From Comamonadaceae bacterium (lineage in GTDB: Bacteria; Pseudomonadota; Gammaproteobacteria; Burkholderiales; Burkholderiaceae_C), in NCBI GenBank assembly GCA_003599455.1, contig QZKF01000006.1, positions 1 to 64,000 on the forward strand: a DNA stretch of 64,000 nucleotides, in the 5' to 3' direction. The notes beneath the pieces are model-generated. The model was not told the origin of the DNA. It worked only from the letters and a program-made list of their open reading frames with translations, and searched no databases. Every line of letters begins with the position of its first letter. The stretch's first letter is position 1. The position numbers and the translations under genes are program-made. Shown here piece after piece: positions 9,366 through 20,500 of this stretch.

Positions 9366-10799
9366 TCAGAAGCCGGAGCCCGGCTCCGTGGCCGCTTCGG
9401 GCGCGCTCAGCGGCTCACGCTGCGTGAAGTCGGGCAACATCACCCGGAACACGCTGCCCCGGTTGGCCACCGAGTTCAGGGCGAGCTGGTAGCCCATCAG
9501 GGACGTGAGCTTGGAGACGATGGTCAGGCCCAGGCCCAGGCTGTCTTCGGTGCCCTGGTGTTGCGACACCCGGAAAAACTCCTGAAAGATCGCCTGCTGG
9601 TGCTCGCGGGCGATGCCCACCCCGGTATCCCAGACCTCGAACACCAGCATGTCCTCGCGGTGGCGCAAGGCCAGCAGCACGCCGCCCTGGTGGGTGTGGC
9701 GCAAGGCGTTGGAGACCAGGTTGCCCAGGATGCGCCGCAGCACCACGGGATCGGACCAGATGGTCGTCGGCCGGGCGTGGGTGCGCAGCCGCAGCGACTT
9801 GCCCACGGCCACCGGTTCGAACTGCAGCGACAGGTCCGCAAACAGCTTCTGCACGTCCACGTGCTGCAGGCGCACCTTGTAGTTGCCCGCGTCGATGCGC
9901 GTGAGGTCGAACAGCGAATCGAAGAGCTCGTTGATCGCGCGTGTCGACTGCAGGATGCGCGGCGCGATGTCGCGCGCCATCTCGGGCTCGGTGGCCAGCC
10001 AGTCGGCATAGAGGCTCAGCGCGTGCACCGGCTGGCGCAGATCGTGCGCGGCCGAGGCCAGGAAACGGTTCTTGGTGGCCACGGCCCGCAGCGAGGCGCG
10101 CGTCTGCAGGGTCAGCGAATCGATCAGTTCCTGGTTGGAAAACTGCAACTCGAAGCTGGATCGGTGCACCTCATGCAGGCGCCGCCCGGCCATGAGCAGC
10201 AACCCCCAGAACACGAACAGCAGCACCATCAGCACCAGACCGGTCTGCACCGCCTCGGGCTTGTCCAGCAGCCGCACGGTGTTCCAGGCCAGCCCGACGA
10301 ACACCGAGAAGATCCAGGCGTTGGCGTAATGCCGGAAGACCGGCAGGTAGGCACTGAACGAGGTGAGCGTGAGCAGGCCCTGCCCCAGCACCACCAGCCC
10401 GCACACGAACTGGGTGGTCTGGCTCGCCTGCTGGTAGCTCAGGATCACCGGCCCGCCCCAGAGCAGCGCCATCACCGTCCACGACCACCGGTAGCGCTCG
10501 ACGAACACCATGCGCTGCGGGCCCTCGAGGCTGTCGTGGCGCAGGCGGTAGATGCCGATCAGGCGGTAGCGGTAGATCAGCAGCACCAGCACCAGGCCGG
10601 CCCACACCGCCAGCGCGATCGGGTGGGTCTGACCCGCCATGAGATACACCAGCACCGGCAGCGACAGCACGGCCGCCAGCAGAGACGGTCCCATGTTGTC
10701 CATGAGCACGCCGATGAGCTGGGAATTGACCCAATGGTCACGCACCTCGGGCGAGGCGGGTACATGCTGGTAGGTGGCGGGTTGGGTATCGACGAGCAT
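9366..10799 (-). CDS. Membrane sensor histidine kinase without periplasmic domain
   Basis: A 477-residue kinase. Six hydrophobic segments lie between about residues 37 and 205 with short loops, so there is no large periplasmic sensor; signals are probably sensed in or at the membrane. The HisKA H-box is SAAHDLRQPVHAL with His252. The ATPase domain has NLVSNALRHT (N box), DTGVGI (G1) and GLGLTIVSKL (G2). No receiver domain follows, and the partner is most likely the LuxR-type regulator that converges on it. The signal is unknown. The tRNA-Ser gene lies upstream, divergent. Confidence 0.88.
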   Translation of the reverse strand: MLVDTQPATYQHVPASPEVRDHWVNSQLIGVLMDNMGPSLLAAVLSLPVLVYLMAGQTHPIALAVWAGLVLVLLIYRYRLIGIYRLRHDSLEGPQRMVFVERYRWSWTVMALLWGGPVILSYQQASQTTQFVCGLVVLGQGLLTLTSFSAYLPVFRHYANAWIFSVFVGLAWNTVRLLDKPEAVQTGLVLMVLLFVFWGLLLMAGRRLHEVHRSSFELQFSNQELIDSLTLQTRASLRAVATKNRFLASAAHDLRQPVHALSLYADWLATEPEMARDIAPRILQSTRAINELFDSLFDLTRIDAGNYKVRLQHVDVQKLFADLSLQFEPVAVGKSLRLRTHARPTTIWSDPVVLRRILGNLVSNALRHTHQGGVLLALRHREDMLVFEVWDTGVGIAREHQQAIFQEFFRVSQHQGTEDSLGLGLTIVSKLTSLMGYQLALNSVANRGSVFRVMLPDFTQREPLSAPEAATEPGSGF

Positions 10800-10904
10800 G
10801 AAGGGCCGGCGGACAAACGGTGCCGCATTGTCGCACCCGTCCCGCGCGCCTCGTGCGGCTCAGAGCCCTCTCGCCAGCCTGATAGAATCGCAGGCTTCGA
10901 ACAC

Positions 10905-10998
<94 letters not shown>

Positions 10999-11001
10999 AC
11001 G

Positions 11002-11028
11002 AAAAAGCCCCGCCATGCGGGGCTTTTT
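11002..11028. terminator. Bidirectional Rho-independent terminator
   Basis: A symmetrical hairpin: A-tract, GCCCCGC, 3-base loop, GCGGGGC, then TTTTT. It can terminate tRNA-Ser on the plus strand and serS on the minus strand, whose stop is 24 bases away. Confidence 0.92.
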
Positions 11029-11052
11029 GCTGGGCAAGGCCTTCTTCGCGGC

Positions 11053-12411
<1,359 letters not shown>

Positions 12412-13383
12412 TCAGCGCAGGTGCTGCAGCGGCGCGGCGTCCTCGCCGTCGATCTTCAGCCCCTTGGGCAGCGGGAACTTGATGGTCTCGGTCAGGCCGT
12501 CCAGGGTGCGCACCGAAATCGCGCCCAGCGCCTTGATGCGCTCGATCACCTCGCGCACCAGGATCTCGGGCGCCGAGGCGCCGGCCGTCAGGCCCACACG
12601 GTGCTTGCCTTCAAACCACTCGGCACGCAGTTCTTCGGCGCTGTCCACCATGTGGCTCGGCGTGCCCAGCTTCACCGCCAGCTCGCGCAGGCGGTTGCTG
12701 TTGGAGCTGGTGGGGCTGCCCACCACGATCACGATGTCCACCTGCGGGCTCATCAGCTTGACGGCGTCCTGCCGGTTCTGCGTGGCGTAGCAGATGTCCT
12801 GCTGCTTGGGTTCGCGCACGCTCGGAAAGCGCGCCTTCACGGCGCTCAGGATCTCGGCCGCATCGTCCACCGACAGCGTGGTCTGCGTCACCACGGCGAG
12901 CTTGGCGGTCTGCGCTGGCGACACGCGCGCCACGTCGGCCACGTCCTCCACCAGGTGGATGCCGCTCTCGAGCTGGCCCATGGTGCCCTCCACCTCGGGG
13001 TGGCCCTTGTGGCCGATCATGATGAACTCGTAGCCTTCGCGGTGCAGCTTCGCCACCTCCACGTGCACCTTGGTCACCAGCGGGCAGGTAGCGTCGAACA
13101 CGTGGAAGCCGCGCCGCCGCGCCTCTTCCTGGATCGCCTTGCTCACGCCGTGCGCGGAAAACACCAGCGTGGCGCCGGGCGGCACGTCGGACAGCTCCTC
13201 GATGAAGATCGCGCCCTTGGCCTTGAGGTCGTTGACCACATAGGTGTTGTGCACGATCTCGTGGCGCACGTAAATGGGTCGACCGAACTTGGCCAGCGCG
13301 CGCTCGACGATCTCGATGGCGCGGTCCACGCCGGCGCAGAAGCCGCGCGGCTCGGCAAGCACGATTTCTTGCGACATCGGCAT
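12412..13383 (-). CDS. ispH: 4-hydroxy-3-methylbut-2-enyl diphosphate reductase
   Basis: Last enzyme of the methylerythritol phosphate pathway, making isopentenyl and dimethylallyl diphosphate with a [4Fe-4S] cluster. The 323-residue protein has the three cluster cysteines in PRGFCAGV (Cys16), [12 protein letters not shown] and [11 protein letters not shown], plus [10 protein letters not shown] of the active site. The ATG at 13383 overlaps the fkpB stop as TGATG; a GTG one codon further upstream and an ATG two codons downstream are alternatives. The fkpB-ispH order matches that of Escherichia coli. Confidence 0.95.
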   Translation of the reverse strand: MPMSQEIVLAEPRGFCAGVDRAIEIVERALAKFGRPIYVRHEIVHNTYVVNDLKAKGAIFIEELSDVPPGATLVFSAHGVSKAIQEEARRRGFHVFDATCPLVTKVHVEVAKLHREGYEFIMIGHKGHPEVEGTMGQLESGIHLVEDVADVARVSPAQTAKLAVVTQTTLSVDDAAEILSAVKARFPSVREPKQQDICYATQNRQDAVKLMSPQVDIVIVVGSPTSSNSNRLRELAVKLGTPSHMVDSAEELRAEWFEGKHRVGLTAGASAPEILVREVIERIKALGAISVRTLDGLTETIKFPLPKGLKIDGEDAAPLQHLR

Positions 13384-13829
13384 CACAGCACCCCGATCAG
13401 TTGCACTTCGAAGCGCACCGCCCGACCAGCCAGCGGGTGGTTGAAATCGAACAGCACGGCGCCGTCTTCGCGCCCCTCCACCGCCGCGCCCGCGTAGCTG
13501 CCCAGGCCGTCGGGCGTGGGGAACTGCACCACGTCACCTTCGGCGTACTGCTCGTGCGGGTCGCCCAACTGGTTGAGCAGCTTGCGCGCCACCCACTGCA
13601 CCATGTCGGGCTGGCGCTCGCCAAAGGCTTCGCCCTCGGCCAGCTCGATCACCGTGTGCGTGCCCTCCTCCAGCCCCAGCAGGCGCTGCTCGATCGCGGG
13701 CGAAAGCTCGCCCGCACCCAGGCTGAGCGTGGCGGGCTGGCCATCGAAGGTGTCGATGATCACCTGACCCTGCGGACCGGACATGCGGTAGTGCAGCGTG
13801 AGGAAAGAGCCTTCTTGGACGTGGGGCAT
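13383..13829 (-). CDS. fkpB: FKBP-type peptidyl-prolyl isomerase, SlpA type
   Basis: A 148-residue cytoplasmic prolyl isomerase and chaperone of the SlyD/SlpA branch. The N-terminal half carries the split FKBP domain ([36 protein letters not shown]), interrupted by the insert-in-flap region around residues 72-125. It lacks the His-rich metal tail of SlyD. It is translationally coupled to ispH through a one-base overlap. A TACAAT hexamer on the minus strand at 13895-13900 is a possible -10 for the pair. Confidence 0.9.
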   Translation of the reverse strand: MPHVQEGSFLTLHYRMSGPQGQVIIDTFDGQPATLSLGAGELSPAIEQRLLGLEEGTHTVIELAEGEAFGERQPDMVQWVARKLLNQLGDPHEQYAEGDVVQFPTPDGLGSYAGAAVEGREDGAVLFDFNHPLAGRAVRFEVQLIGVL

Positions 13830-13931
13830 GGCGTGGGGGGGTATCCCTGAACGAGGTGTGCGAAAAAGGGCGGCACCGGGCCGACTGAGGCCCTATTGTA
13901 AAAACCCGGCCGGATCGGGGAGGAAAAACAC

Positions 13932-14624
13932 ATGGATGGCCTTGTCACGCCCGGGCTCAAGGGCCTGCCCAGCGACTCGCGACCGCGCGAAAAACTGCTC
14001 GCGCGCGGCCCCGGCGCGCTCAGCGACGGCGAACTGCTGGCCCTGCTGCTGCGCACCGGCATCGCCGGCAAACACGTGCTGCAGCTCGCGCAGGAGCTGC
14101 TGGACCGGTTCGGCGGCATCGGTGGCCTGCTGCACACCGGGGCCGACGCGCTCAAGGCCGTCAAGGGCCTGGGCCCGGCCAAGCGCGCCGAGGTGGTGGC
14201 GGTGCTCGAGCTCGCGCGCCGCGCGCTGGCGCAGGAGTTGCAGCAGAAAACCCTGTTCGAGAGCCCGCAGGCGGTGCGGGACTACCTGCAGCTGCAGCTG
14301 GGCGCCCGGCCGCACGAGGTGTTCGCCGTGCTGTTCCTCGACAGCCAGAACCGCCTGATCGCGCTCGAAGAGCTGTTTCGCGGCACGCTCACGCAGGCCA
14401 GCGTGTACCCGCGCGAAATCGTGCTGCGCGCCCTGCACCACCACGCCTCGGCCGTGCTGCTGGCGCACAACCACCCCAGCGGCGTCGCCGAGCCCTCGCG
14501 CGCCGACGTCGACCTCACCCGCACGCTGCGCTCCGCGCTGGCGCTGGTCGACGTGCGCGTGCTCGACCACTTCATCGTCACGCGCGACCACGCCGCTTCC
14601 ATGGCCGAGCTGGGGTTGCTTTGA
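13932..14624 (+). CDS. radC: RadC family protein (JAB/MPN domain)
   Basis: A 230-residue member of the RadC/YicR family. The N-terminal helix-hairpin-helix region ([15 protein letters not shown] and [15 protein letters not shown]) precedes a C-terminal JAB domain with the metalloprotease-like motif [18 protein letters not shown]. The family was once linked to DNA repair, but its molecular activity is not established. A strong ribosome site, GGGGAGGA, precedes the ATG. It is divergent from fkpB and followed by the Smr gene. Confidence 0.92.
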   Translation: MDGLVTPGLKGLPSDSRPREKLLARGPGALSDGELLALLLRTGIAGKHVLQLAQELLDRFGGIGGLLHTGADALKAVKGLGPAKRAEVVAVLELARRALAQELQQKTLFESPQAVRDYLQLQLGARPHEVFAVLFLDSQNRLIALEELFRGTLTQASVYPREIVLRALHHHASAVLLAHNHPSGVAEPSRADVDLTRTLRSALALVDVRVLDHFIVTRDHAASMAELGLL

Positions 14625-14669
14625 ACCCGGGCATGGGTTGGCAGGGGGCTCGGTCACAATGCGGACACC

Positions 14670-15305
14670 ATGAAAGCGAACACGCTGGCCGAACTCAAGG
14701 CACTCAAGCGCGCGATGGCCGAACGCGCCGCGGCCGAGGCCATCCAGCGCGAAGCCCGGCGCCAGGCCGAGCTCAAGCGCGAGCGTGAGCAGCGCCTGTT
14801 TGCCCTGGCGGTGGGCCCGGTGCAGGCCCTTGCCAACCCGGGCCGCATCGAGCCGCGCGCGGTGCCGGTGGAGCCGGTACCGGTGCAGCGCCAGCGCGAC
14901 GAAGCCTCGGTGATGCGCGAGGCCCTGTCCGACGAGTTCGACATCGAGACCCTGCTGCACACCGACGAGCTGCTGAGCTACCGCTGCCCGGGCCTGGGGC
15001 CGGAGGTGGTGCGCAAGCTGCGCGAAGGCAGCTGGAGCATCCAGCGCCAGATCGACCTGCACGGCCTGCGCACCGACGAAGCCCGCGAAGCCCTGGGCCG
15101 CTTCATCCGAGACGCCCACCAGCAAGGCCTGCGCTGCGTGCGCGTGGTGCACGGCAAAGGCCTGGGTTCCCCCGGCCGCACCCCGGTGCTGAAAAGCCGC
15201 GTGCTGCGCTGGCTGGTGCAGAAGAACGAGGTGATGGCCTTCGTGCAGGCGCGCCCGGCCGAGGGTGGGGCCGGGGCGCTGGTGGTGTTGTTGCGTTCGG
15301 GGTGA
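14670..15305 (+). CDS. Smr-domain protein
   Basis: A 211-residue protein with a charged, probably helical N-terminal part (about residues 1-50, rich in Ala, Glu and Arg) and a C-terminal Smr domain from about residue 125. The domain shows IDLHGLRTDEAREALGRFI and VRVVHGKGLGSPGRTPVLK, the two signature stretches. Smr domains are nicking endonucleases or RNA-binding modules in MutS2-like and stand-alone proteins; in stand-alone bacterial forms the target is often unknown. CACAAT lies 9 bases before the ATG. Confidence 0.88.
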   Translation: MKANTLAELKALKRAMAERAAAEAIQREARRQAELKREREQRLFALAVGPVQALANPGRIEPRAVPVEPVPVQRQRDEASVMREALSDEFDIETLLHTDELLSYRCPGLGPEVVRKLREGSWSIQRQIDLHGLRTDEAREALGRFIRDAHQQGLRCVRVVHGKGLGSPGRTPVLKSRVLRWLVQKNEVMAFVQARPAEGGAGALVVLLRSG

Positions 15306-15325
15306 CTGGCCAGGCCGGTCGGCGG

Positions 15326-15730
15326 CTACTTCGGTGAGGTTTCCCGTTCATAGGGCCAGCTCAGGATGCCGCCCCAGACGAACACATGCCTGTAACCGTC
15401 GGCCAGCATCTTGTCGCCCGCTGCCGGCGACTTCATGCCGCCGTGGCAATAGAGCACCATGTACTTGTCCTTCGAGGGCGGCGCCTGGATGTCTGCGGTG
15501 ATACCCCCCGGGATGTTGATGGCCGTCGGGATATGCCCCGCCGCATAGTCGGCGGGTGGGCGCACGTCGACGATGACAAAGCGCGGATCCTTGCGCTCGA
15601 TGACTTTGCGCAAGCCTTCGGGCGTGCGGATGTCCTTGCCCAGCCCGTCGGGCAAGGTATCCGTCTGAGCCCAGGCCGGCGCGCAGAGCGGCAGGACCAG
15701 CAACAAGGCAACAAAGGACCGCTTCTTCAT
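15326..15730 (-). CDS. Periplasmic rhodanese-like protein
   Basis: A 134-residue protein with a clear Sec signal peptide (MKKRSFVALLLVLPLCAPAW, cleavage probably after AWA) and a single rhodanese domain. FVIVDVRPPADYAAGHIP is the CH2A-like stretch and VLYCHGGMKS is the active-site loop with its cysteine. It may act in periplasmic sulfur transfer or thiol chemistry; the substrate is unknown. The gene converges on the Smr gene and its start is 170 bp from the truncated globin stop. Confidence 0.85.
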   Translation of the reverse strand: MKKRSFVALLLVLPLCAPAWAQTDTLPDGLGKDIRTPEGLRKVIERKDPRFVIVDVRPPADYAAGHIPTAINIPGGITADIQAPPSKDKYMVLYCHGGMKSPAAGDKMLADGYRHVFVWGGILSWPYERETSPK

Positions 15731-15900
15731 GATGACACCTCCGTGGCGTCCCCCCGGTGAAGACGCTCCCGGCCTTTTTAAGCCTTGGGTGCCCTGAACG
15801 TGTTGAGGGAAGTCAATGGGAGGCCTGGAGCTGGCTTCGAGGCTTCCTGATGAACCCGCGCGGACTGTCGCCGCTGCGTCTGAAGCGGACGGACAGCCCA

Positions 15901-16320
15901 CTACCCCGGCGAATTCCGCATCCAGTCCGCCGTCTGGAAAAAGCTGGTCTTGAGGCGCTCGCGCAGCGCCGCGTCCACGCCCGTCTCGCCCATCGCCTGG
16001 TCCATGCAGGCCAGCCACTGGTCGCGTTCGATGATGCCGATGGAAAACGGCATGTGGCGCATCCGCAGGCGCGGGTGGCCGAACTGTTCGGTGTAGTGCT
16101 GCGGGCCGCCGAGCCAGCCGCACAGGAACCAGAACAGTTTCTGCCGCGCGTCGGCCAGCGTGCTGCCGTGCGCGGCGCGCAGTTCGCGGTAGCCGGGCTC
16201 GATGTCCATGAGGTCGTAGAAGCGGTCGACCAGCGCGCGCACTTTTTCTTCGCCGCCGATCCATTCGAACGGGGTGGCGTGCTGCACGGACTCCTGGGGA
16301 GCCTGGGTCATGTCGCTCAT
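15901..16320 (-). CDS. Group II truncated haemoglobin
   Basis: A 139-residue truncated globin. FEWIGGEEKVRALVDRFYDL opens the fold, GHPRLRMRHMPFSIG contains the proximal histidine of the F helix, and RDQWLACMDQAM carries the Trp of the G helix typical of group II. Such proteins bind oxygen and may detoxify NO or peroxides. The start is ATG 16320, preceded by GAGGA at good spacing, 11 bases after the permease stop, so the two are probably co-transcribed. Confidence 0.88.
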   Translation of the reverse strand: MSDMTQAPQESVQHATPFEWIGGEEKVRALVDRFYDLMDIEPGYRELRAAHGSTLADARQKLFWFLCGWLGGPQHYTEQFGHPRLRMRHMPFSIGIIERDQWLACMDQAMGETGVDAALRERLKTSFFQTADWMRNSPG

Positions 16321-16331
16321 GCTGTCCTCGT

Positions 16332-18887
16332 TCACACCGTGGCCTTGCGCAGGGTCTCCACCACCGGCGTGCGCAGCACGCTGCGCAGCCCCCACCAGCC
16401 GGCCATGAGCGCGAGCAGCGCGCCCGCGATGGCGCCGCCCAGCGGCACCCAGGGCGAAGCGGTCCAGGAGAACTCGAACACGAAGCGCGCGAGCGCCCAG
16501 CCCACCACCACCGCGACCACCGAGGCCAGGAAACCGGCGAGCAGGCCCACGCCCAGCAGCTCGATGCGCTGCACCTGGCGCAGCAGGCCCGAGCCCGCGC
16601 CCACGGCGCGCAGGATGGCGAACTCGCGCTCGCGCTCGCCGCGCGTGGCGGTGATGGCCGAGAGCAACACCACCAGGCCGGCCGCGAGCGTGAAGGCAAA
16701 CAGGAACTCCACCGCGCTGATGACCTGACCCAGCACGCGTTGCACCTGGGCGATGGTCTGGCTCATGTCGACGTTGGTGATGTTGGGAAACTGGCGCACC
16801 AGGGTGTTGTCGAAGTTCGCGCCCGCGGCGCTGGCGCCATCGGGCGCGCGGAAGGCGCTGATGAAGCTCAGCGGCACGTTGGGCACCTGCGCCACCGGGA
16901 ACAGCACGAAGAAGTTCACCCGCATGGAGCCCCAGTCCACCTTGCGCAGGCTGGTGATGCGGCCCTCGGTGATCTGGCCCGCGATGTCGAAACCCAGGCG
17001 GTCGCCGAGCTTGAGGCCCAGCTCCTCGGCCAGGCCCTCTTCCACGCTCAGCGCGTCGGCCTCGTTGTCGGTCCAGCGGCCGGCCGCCACCGGGTTGTGC
17101 TCGGGCAGCGTGGTGGTGGTGGAGAGATTGAACTCGCGGTCCACCAGGCGCTGCGCGCGGTCGCTCGCGAAGTCGTCGGGGTTGACGCTCTGGCCGTTGA
17201 TGCTCACCAGCCGGCCCCGGATCATGGGGTACCAGTCGTAGCGCTGCACGCCGGCCTGTCGCAAGGCCTGCTGGAAGGCCTCGCCCTGCTCGGGCTGCAC
17301 GTTGATCACGAAGCGGTTGGGCGCGTCGGGCGGCGTGGCGTTGCGCCAGCTCGAAATGAGGTCGGTGCGCAGCAGCACCAGCAGCACCAGCGCGAGCAGG
17401 CCGACCGCGAGCGCGCTGATCTGCACCACCGCGTAGGCCGGTCGCGCCGAGAGCTGGCGTGTGGCCATGACCAGCGCGCGCGGCGCGGTGGCCTCGTTCA
17501 CGCTGGCGCGCAGCAGGCGCACGGCGGCGTAGCTGGCGGTGGCAAACAACACCACCGCACCAGCGAAACCACCGACGGCGATGGCACCCAGCAGCAGGTC
17601 GCGGCTGGCGGCCAGCAGCAGTGCGGCGAAGCCGAGCAGCCCCACGCCCAGCACGGCCAGCGTGGCGGGCTTGAGCTGGCCCACGTCGCGGCGGATCACG
17701 CGCAGCGGGGGCACCTGCGCCAGCTGCAGCACCGGCGGCAGGCCGAAGGCCATCATGAGCGTGAGGCCCATGCCCAGGCCGAGCAGCACCGGCGCGATGC
17801 CGGGCGCGGGCAGGCTGGCTTCCACAAGGCCAGCCAGCAGCAGCACGAACACATGGTGCACCGCGTAACCGATGGCCACGCCCAGTGCGCTGGCGAACAA
17901 GCCGATGAGCGCGAACTCCAGCGTGTAGGCGCGCGCCATGGTGCCCTGCGACAGGCCGAGCACGCGCAGCATGGCGCAGTCGTCCAGGTGGCGCTGCGCG
18001 AAGCCGCGCGCGGCGATCGCCACCGCCACGGCGCACAGCAGCGCGGCCAGCAGGGCCACGAGGTTGAGGAATTTTTCGGCACGCACCAGGGTCTGCTGCA
18101 TCTCGGGGCGCCCGCCTTCGAGCGACTCCAGCCGCATGCCGCGCACGCCGGGCTGCTCCAGCGCCTGCGCCACCCAGCGGCTGAACTCGGCCACGCGCGC
18201 GTCGTTGCCGGCCACGGCCAGGCGGTAGTTGAGGCGGCTGGCGGGTTGCACCAGGCCGGTCGCGGGCAGGTCGGCCGCGTTGAGCATGACGCGCGGCGCG
18301 AAGCTCATGAAGCCGGCACCGCGGTCGGGCTCGACCACGATGATGCGCGCGATGCGCAGCGAGGCGTCGCCCAGCAGCAGCGGGTCGCCCATCTTGAGGT
18401 TGAGCGAGACCAGCAGCGCCGCGTCCACCCAGGCGGTGCCGGGCGCGGGAATCTCGCGCGTGGCGGCATCGGGCGCCGAGGGCGCCTCGGCCACGCGCAG
18501 GGCGCCGCGCAGCGGGTAGCCCTCGCCCACGGCCTTGAGCGCCACCAGGCGCGCCGCGCCGCCCTCTTCCTCACGCGCGCGGCCCATGGTGGGAAAGCCC
18601 AGTGTCTGCGTGGTGCTGAGGCCGAGCGCGCGGGCCCGGGCCTCGAAGCTGGCGGGGGGCGCGTTGTCGCTGCTGACCACGGCGTCGCCGCCAATGAGGG
18701 CGCGCGCGTCGCGCACCAGGCCGTTCTGCAGGCGGTCGGCAAAGAACCCCACCGCGGTGAGCGCGGCCACCGCGAGCGTGACGGCCAGCATCAGCAGGCG
18801 CAGCTCGCCGGCGCGCCAGTCGCGGGTCAGGGAAGACCAGCCCAGGGTCCAGAAGCGGATGGGCAGGGAGGACGGGGGCTGGGTCAT
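16332..18887 (-). CDS. FtsX-like ABC transporter permease (YbbP type)
   Basis: An 851-residue permease with a hydrophobic segment at about residues 30-50, a large extracytoplasmic region, then several groups of membrane segments and two FtsX repeats (residues around 265-400 and 720-840). The layout matches YbbP/LolC-related lipid or lipoprotein export permeases. No ATPase gene is adjacent; the neighbours are upp upstream and the globin downstream, so its ATPase partner must be elsewhere. The ATG at 18887 is preferred to a start 66 bases upstream that overlaps upp closely and adds non-family residues. Confidence 0.85.
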   Translation of the reverse strand: MTQPPSSLPIRFWTLGWSSLTRDWRAGELRLLMLAVTLAVAALTAVGFFADRLQNGLVRDARALIGGDAVVSSDNAPPASFEARARALGLSTTQTLGFPTMGRAREEEGGAARLVALKAVGEGYPLRGALRVAEAPSAPDAATREIPAPGTAWVDAALLVSLNLKMGDPLLLGDASLRIARIIVVEPDRGAGFMSFAPRVMLNAADLPATGLVQPASRLNYRLAVAGNDARVAEFSRWVAQALEQPGVRGMRLESLEGGRPEMQQTLVRAEKFLNLVALLAALLCAVAVAIAARGFAQRHLDDCAMLRVLGLSQGTMARAYTLEFALIGLFASALGVAIGYAVHHVFVLLLAGLVEASLPAPGIAPVLLGLGMGLTLMMAFGLPPVLQLAQVPPLRVIRRDVGQLKPATLAVLGVGLLGFAALLLAASRDLLLGAIAVGGFAGAVVLFATASYAAVRLLRASVNEATAPRALVMATRQLSARPAYAVVQISALAVGLLALVLLVLLRTDLISSWRNATPPDAPNRFVINVQPEQGEAFQQALRQAGVQRYDWYPMIRGRLVSINGQSVNPDDFASDRAQRLVDREFNLSTTTTLPEHNPVAAGRWTDNEADALSVEEGLAEELGLKLGDRLGFDIAGQITEGRITSLRKVDWGSMRVNFFVLFPVAQVPNVPLSFISAFRAPDGASAAGANFDNTLVRQFPNITNVDMSQTIAQVQRVLGQVISAVEFLFAFTLAAGLVVLLSAITATRGEREREFAILRAVGAGSGLLRQVQRIELLGVGLLAGFLASVVAVVVGWALARFVFEFSWTASPWVPLGGAIAGALLALMAGWWGLRSVLRTPVVETLRKATV

Positions 18888-18921
18888 GGTGTGCGGTTGG
18901 AGCGCGCGGGGTCGCGCAGGT

Positions 18922-19554
18922 TCACTTGGTGCCGAAAATGCGGTCGCCCGCATCGCCCAGGCCCGGAACGATGTAGCCGTGTTCGTTCAGGCCTCGGTCC
19001 ACCGCCGGGGTGTAGATGGGCACGTCGGGGTGGGCGTCGTGGAAGGTCTTGATGCCCTCGGGGCAGGTCACCAGGCACACGAAGCGGATCGAGCGCGGCT
19101 TCGTCTGCTTGAGCCGGTCCACCGCGGCCACGGCCGAGTTGCCGGTGGCGAGCATGGGGTCGAGCACGATCACGTCGCGCTCGTGCATGTCGTGCGGCAT
19201 CTTGAAGTAGTACTCCACCGCCTTGAGCGTGGCCGGGTCGCGGTACAGGCCGATGTGGCCGACGCGCGCGCCCGGGATCACCTGCAGCATGCCGTCGAGA
19301 AAGCCGTTGCCCGCCCGCAGGATGGAGGCCAGCACCACCTTCTTGCCGTCGATCACGCGCGATTTCATCTTCTCCAGCGGCGTCTCGATCTCGATCTCGT
19401 GCATCGGCATCTCGCGCGTGATCTCGTAGGCCAGCAGGGCGCTGAGCTCGTGCACCAGTTCGCGGAAGCTCTTGGTGCTGGTGTCCTTGCGGCGCATCAG
19501 CGTGAGCTTGTGCTGCACCAGGGGGTGGTCAATGACGTGGACGTCTCGGCTCAT
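18922..19554 (-). CDS. upp: Uracil phosphoribosyltransferase
   Basis: Salvages uracil with PRPP to give UMP in the cytosol. The 210-residue protein is of standard length. [17 protein letters not shown] is the PRPP-binding loop and [14 protein letters not shown] at the C terminus binds uracil. A minus-strand TAAACT hexamer near 19585 and a GAGAG ribosome site precede the ATG. A small inverted repeat (CTCGG/CCGAG) lies in its short leader. The downstream neighbour is the FtsX-like permease, 34 bp away. Confidence 0.95.
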   Translation of the reverse strand: MSRDVHVIDHPLVQHKLTLMRRKDTSTKSFRELVHELSALLAYEITREMPMHEIEIETPLEKMKSRVIDGKKVVLASILRAGNGFLDGMLQVIPGARVGHIGLYRDPATLKAVEYYFKMPHDMHERDVIVLDPMLATGNSAVAAVDRLKQTKPRSIRFVCLVTCPEGIKTFHDAHPDVPIYTPAVDRGLNEHGYIVPGLGDAGDRIFGTK

Positions 19555-19614
19555 GGCAGATCTCTCGGAAAAAAGTGAACCGAGTTTATGCCCGAACGCG
19601 CGGGCCGCGCCGCC

Positions 19615-20481
19615 TCAGGACGGGCTGGTGGCGCGCTCGCGGGCCACCACGGGTGCGGCGGGCGGCACCGCGTCGAGCACCAGGCGCTGGGGGTTGGCAT
19701 AGCACAGGAAGTGCTTGTGGGTGGCGCGGCCGATGGCGCACAAGCCCACGCGTTCGGCCACGTCCAGTCCCATCTGGGTGATGCCGCTGCGCGAGACCAC
19801 CACCGCCACGCCCATCTGGGCCGACTTGATCACCATCTCGCTGGTGAGGCGGCCGGTGGTGTAGAAGATCTTTTCACCGACGGGAGCGGCCTGCTGGAGC
19901 GACATCCAGCCCGCGATGGTGTCCACCGCGTTGTGGCGACCCACGTCTTCCACGAACAGCTGCAGTGCCTCGCCGTGGAACAGCGCGCAGGCGTGCACCG
20001 AGCCGGCCGACTTGTAGGTGCTCTCCTTGAGCCGGATCGCGTTGACGATGGCGTACAGCTGCGACTGCCGCAGCACGGCGCTCTCGGGCAGGCGGATGCT
20101 GTCGATCTCGTCCATGAGGTTGCCGAACACGCTGCCCTGGCCGCAGCCGGTGGTGACCACCCGCTTCGACGTGCGCTCCTCGATGCGGTCGATGCCGTGG
20201 CGCGTCTTCACCGAGGCGGCGTTGACCTCCCAGTCCACGGTGATGGACTCGATCTCGTCGATGGCACCGATCAGGCGCTGGTTGAGCAGGTAACCCAGCA
20301 CCAGCCACTCGGGCTGCGCGCCCAGCGTCATGAGCGTGACCAGCTCGCGCTTGTCCACGTACACGGTGAGATCGCGCTCGGCCGGGATCGAGATCGTCTC
20401 GCGCTCGCCGTGCTGGTTCATCACCACGACTTCGCGGGTCAGGGGCGCGCGGGCCTCGGTCAGGTGGGGGAGCAAGGGCAT
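19615..20481 (-). CDS. fdhD: Formate dehydrogenase accessory sulfurtransferase
   Basis: FdhD transfers sulfur from the cysteine desulfurase to the molybdenum cofactor of formate dehydrogenase, without which the enzyme is inactive. The 288-residue protein shows VVTTGCGQGSVFGN, where the cysteine is the likely sulfur carrier, and FVEDVGRHNAVDTIAGWM and FYTTGRLTSEMVIKSAQMG, both family signatures. It lies at the 3' end of the formate dehydrogenase gene set on the same strand, but a hairpin 20 bases before its start separates it from the preceding gene, so it may also have its own expression. Confidence 0.95.
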   Translation of the reverse strand: MPLLPHLTEARAPLTREVVVMNQHGERETISIPAERDLTVYVDKRELVTLMTLGAQPEWLVLGYLLNQRLIGAIDEIESITVDWEVNAASVKTRHGIDRIEERTSKRVVTTGCGQGSVFGNLMDEIDSIRLPESAVLRQSQLYAIVNAIRLKESTYKSAGSVHACALFHGEALQLFVEDVGRHNAVDTIAGWMSLQQAAPVGEKIFYTTGRLTSEMVIKSAQMGVAVVVSRSGITQMGLDVAERVGLCAIGRATHKHFLCYANPQRLVLDAVPPAAPVVARERATSPS

Positions 20482-20500
20482 GGGCGAAGACTACCGCATG

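Noticed and set aside
15775..15830. Short TGCCCTGAACGTGTTGAGGG stretch reminiscent of a common short palindromic repeat (CPERVEG-type)
   Set aside because: Only one short, imperfect arm is present in the gap before the rhodanese gene; too little to call a repeat copy.
16740..19052. 770-codon plus-strand frame opposite the FtsX-like permease
   Set aside because: Composition is typical of an antisense shadow, rich in His, Gln, Gly and Arg; no start signal or motif.
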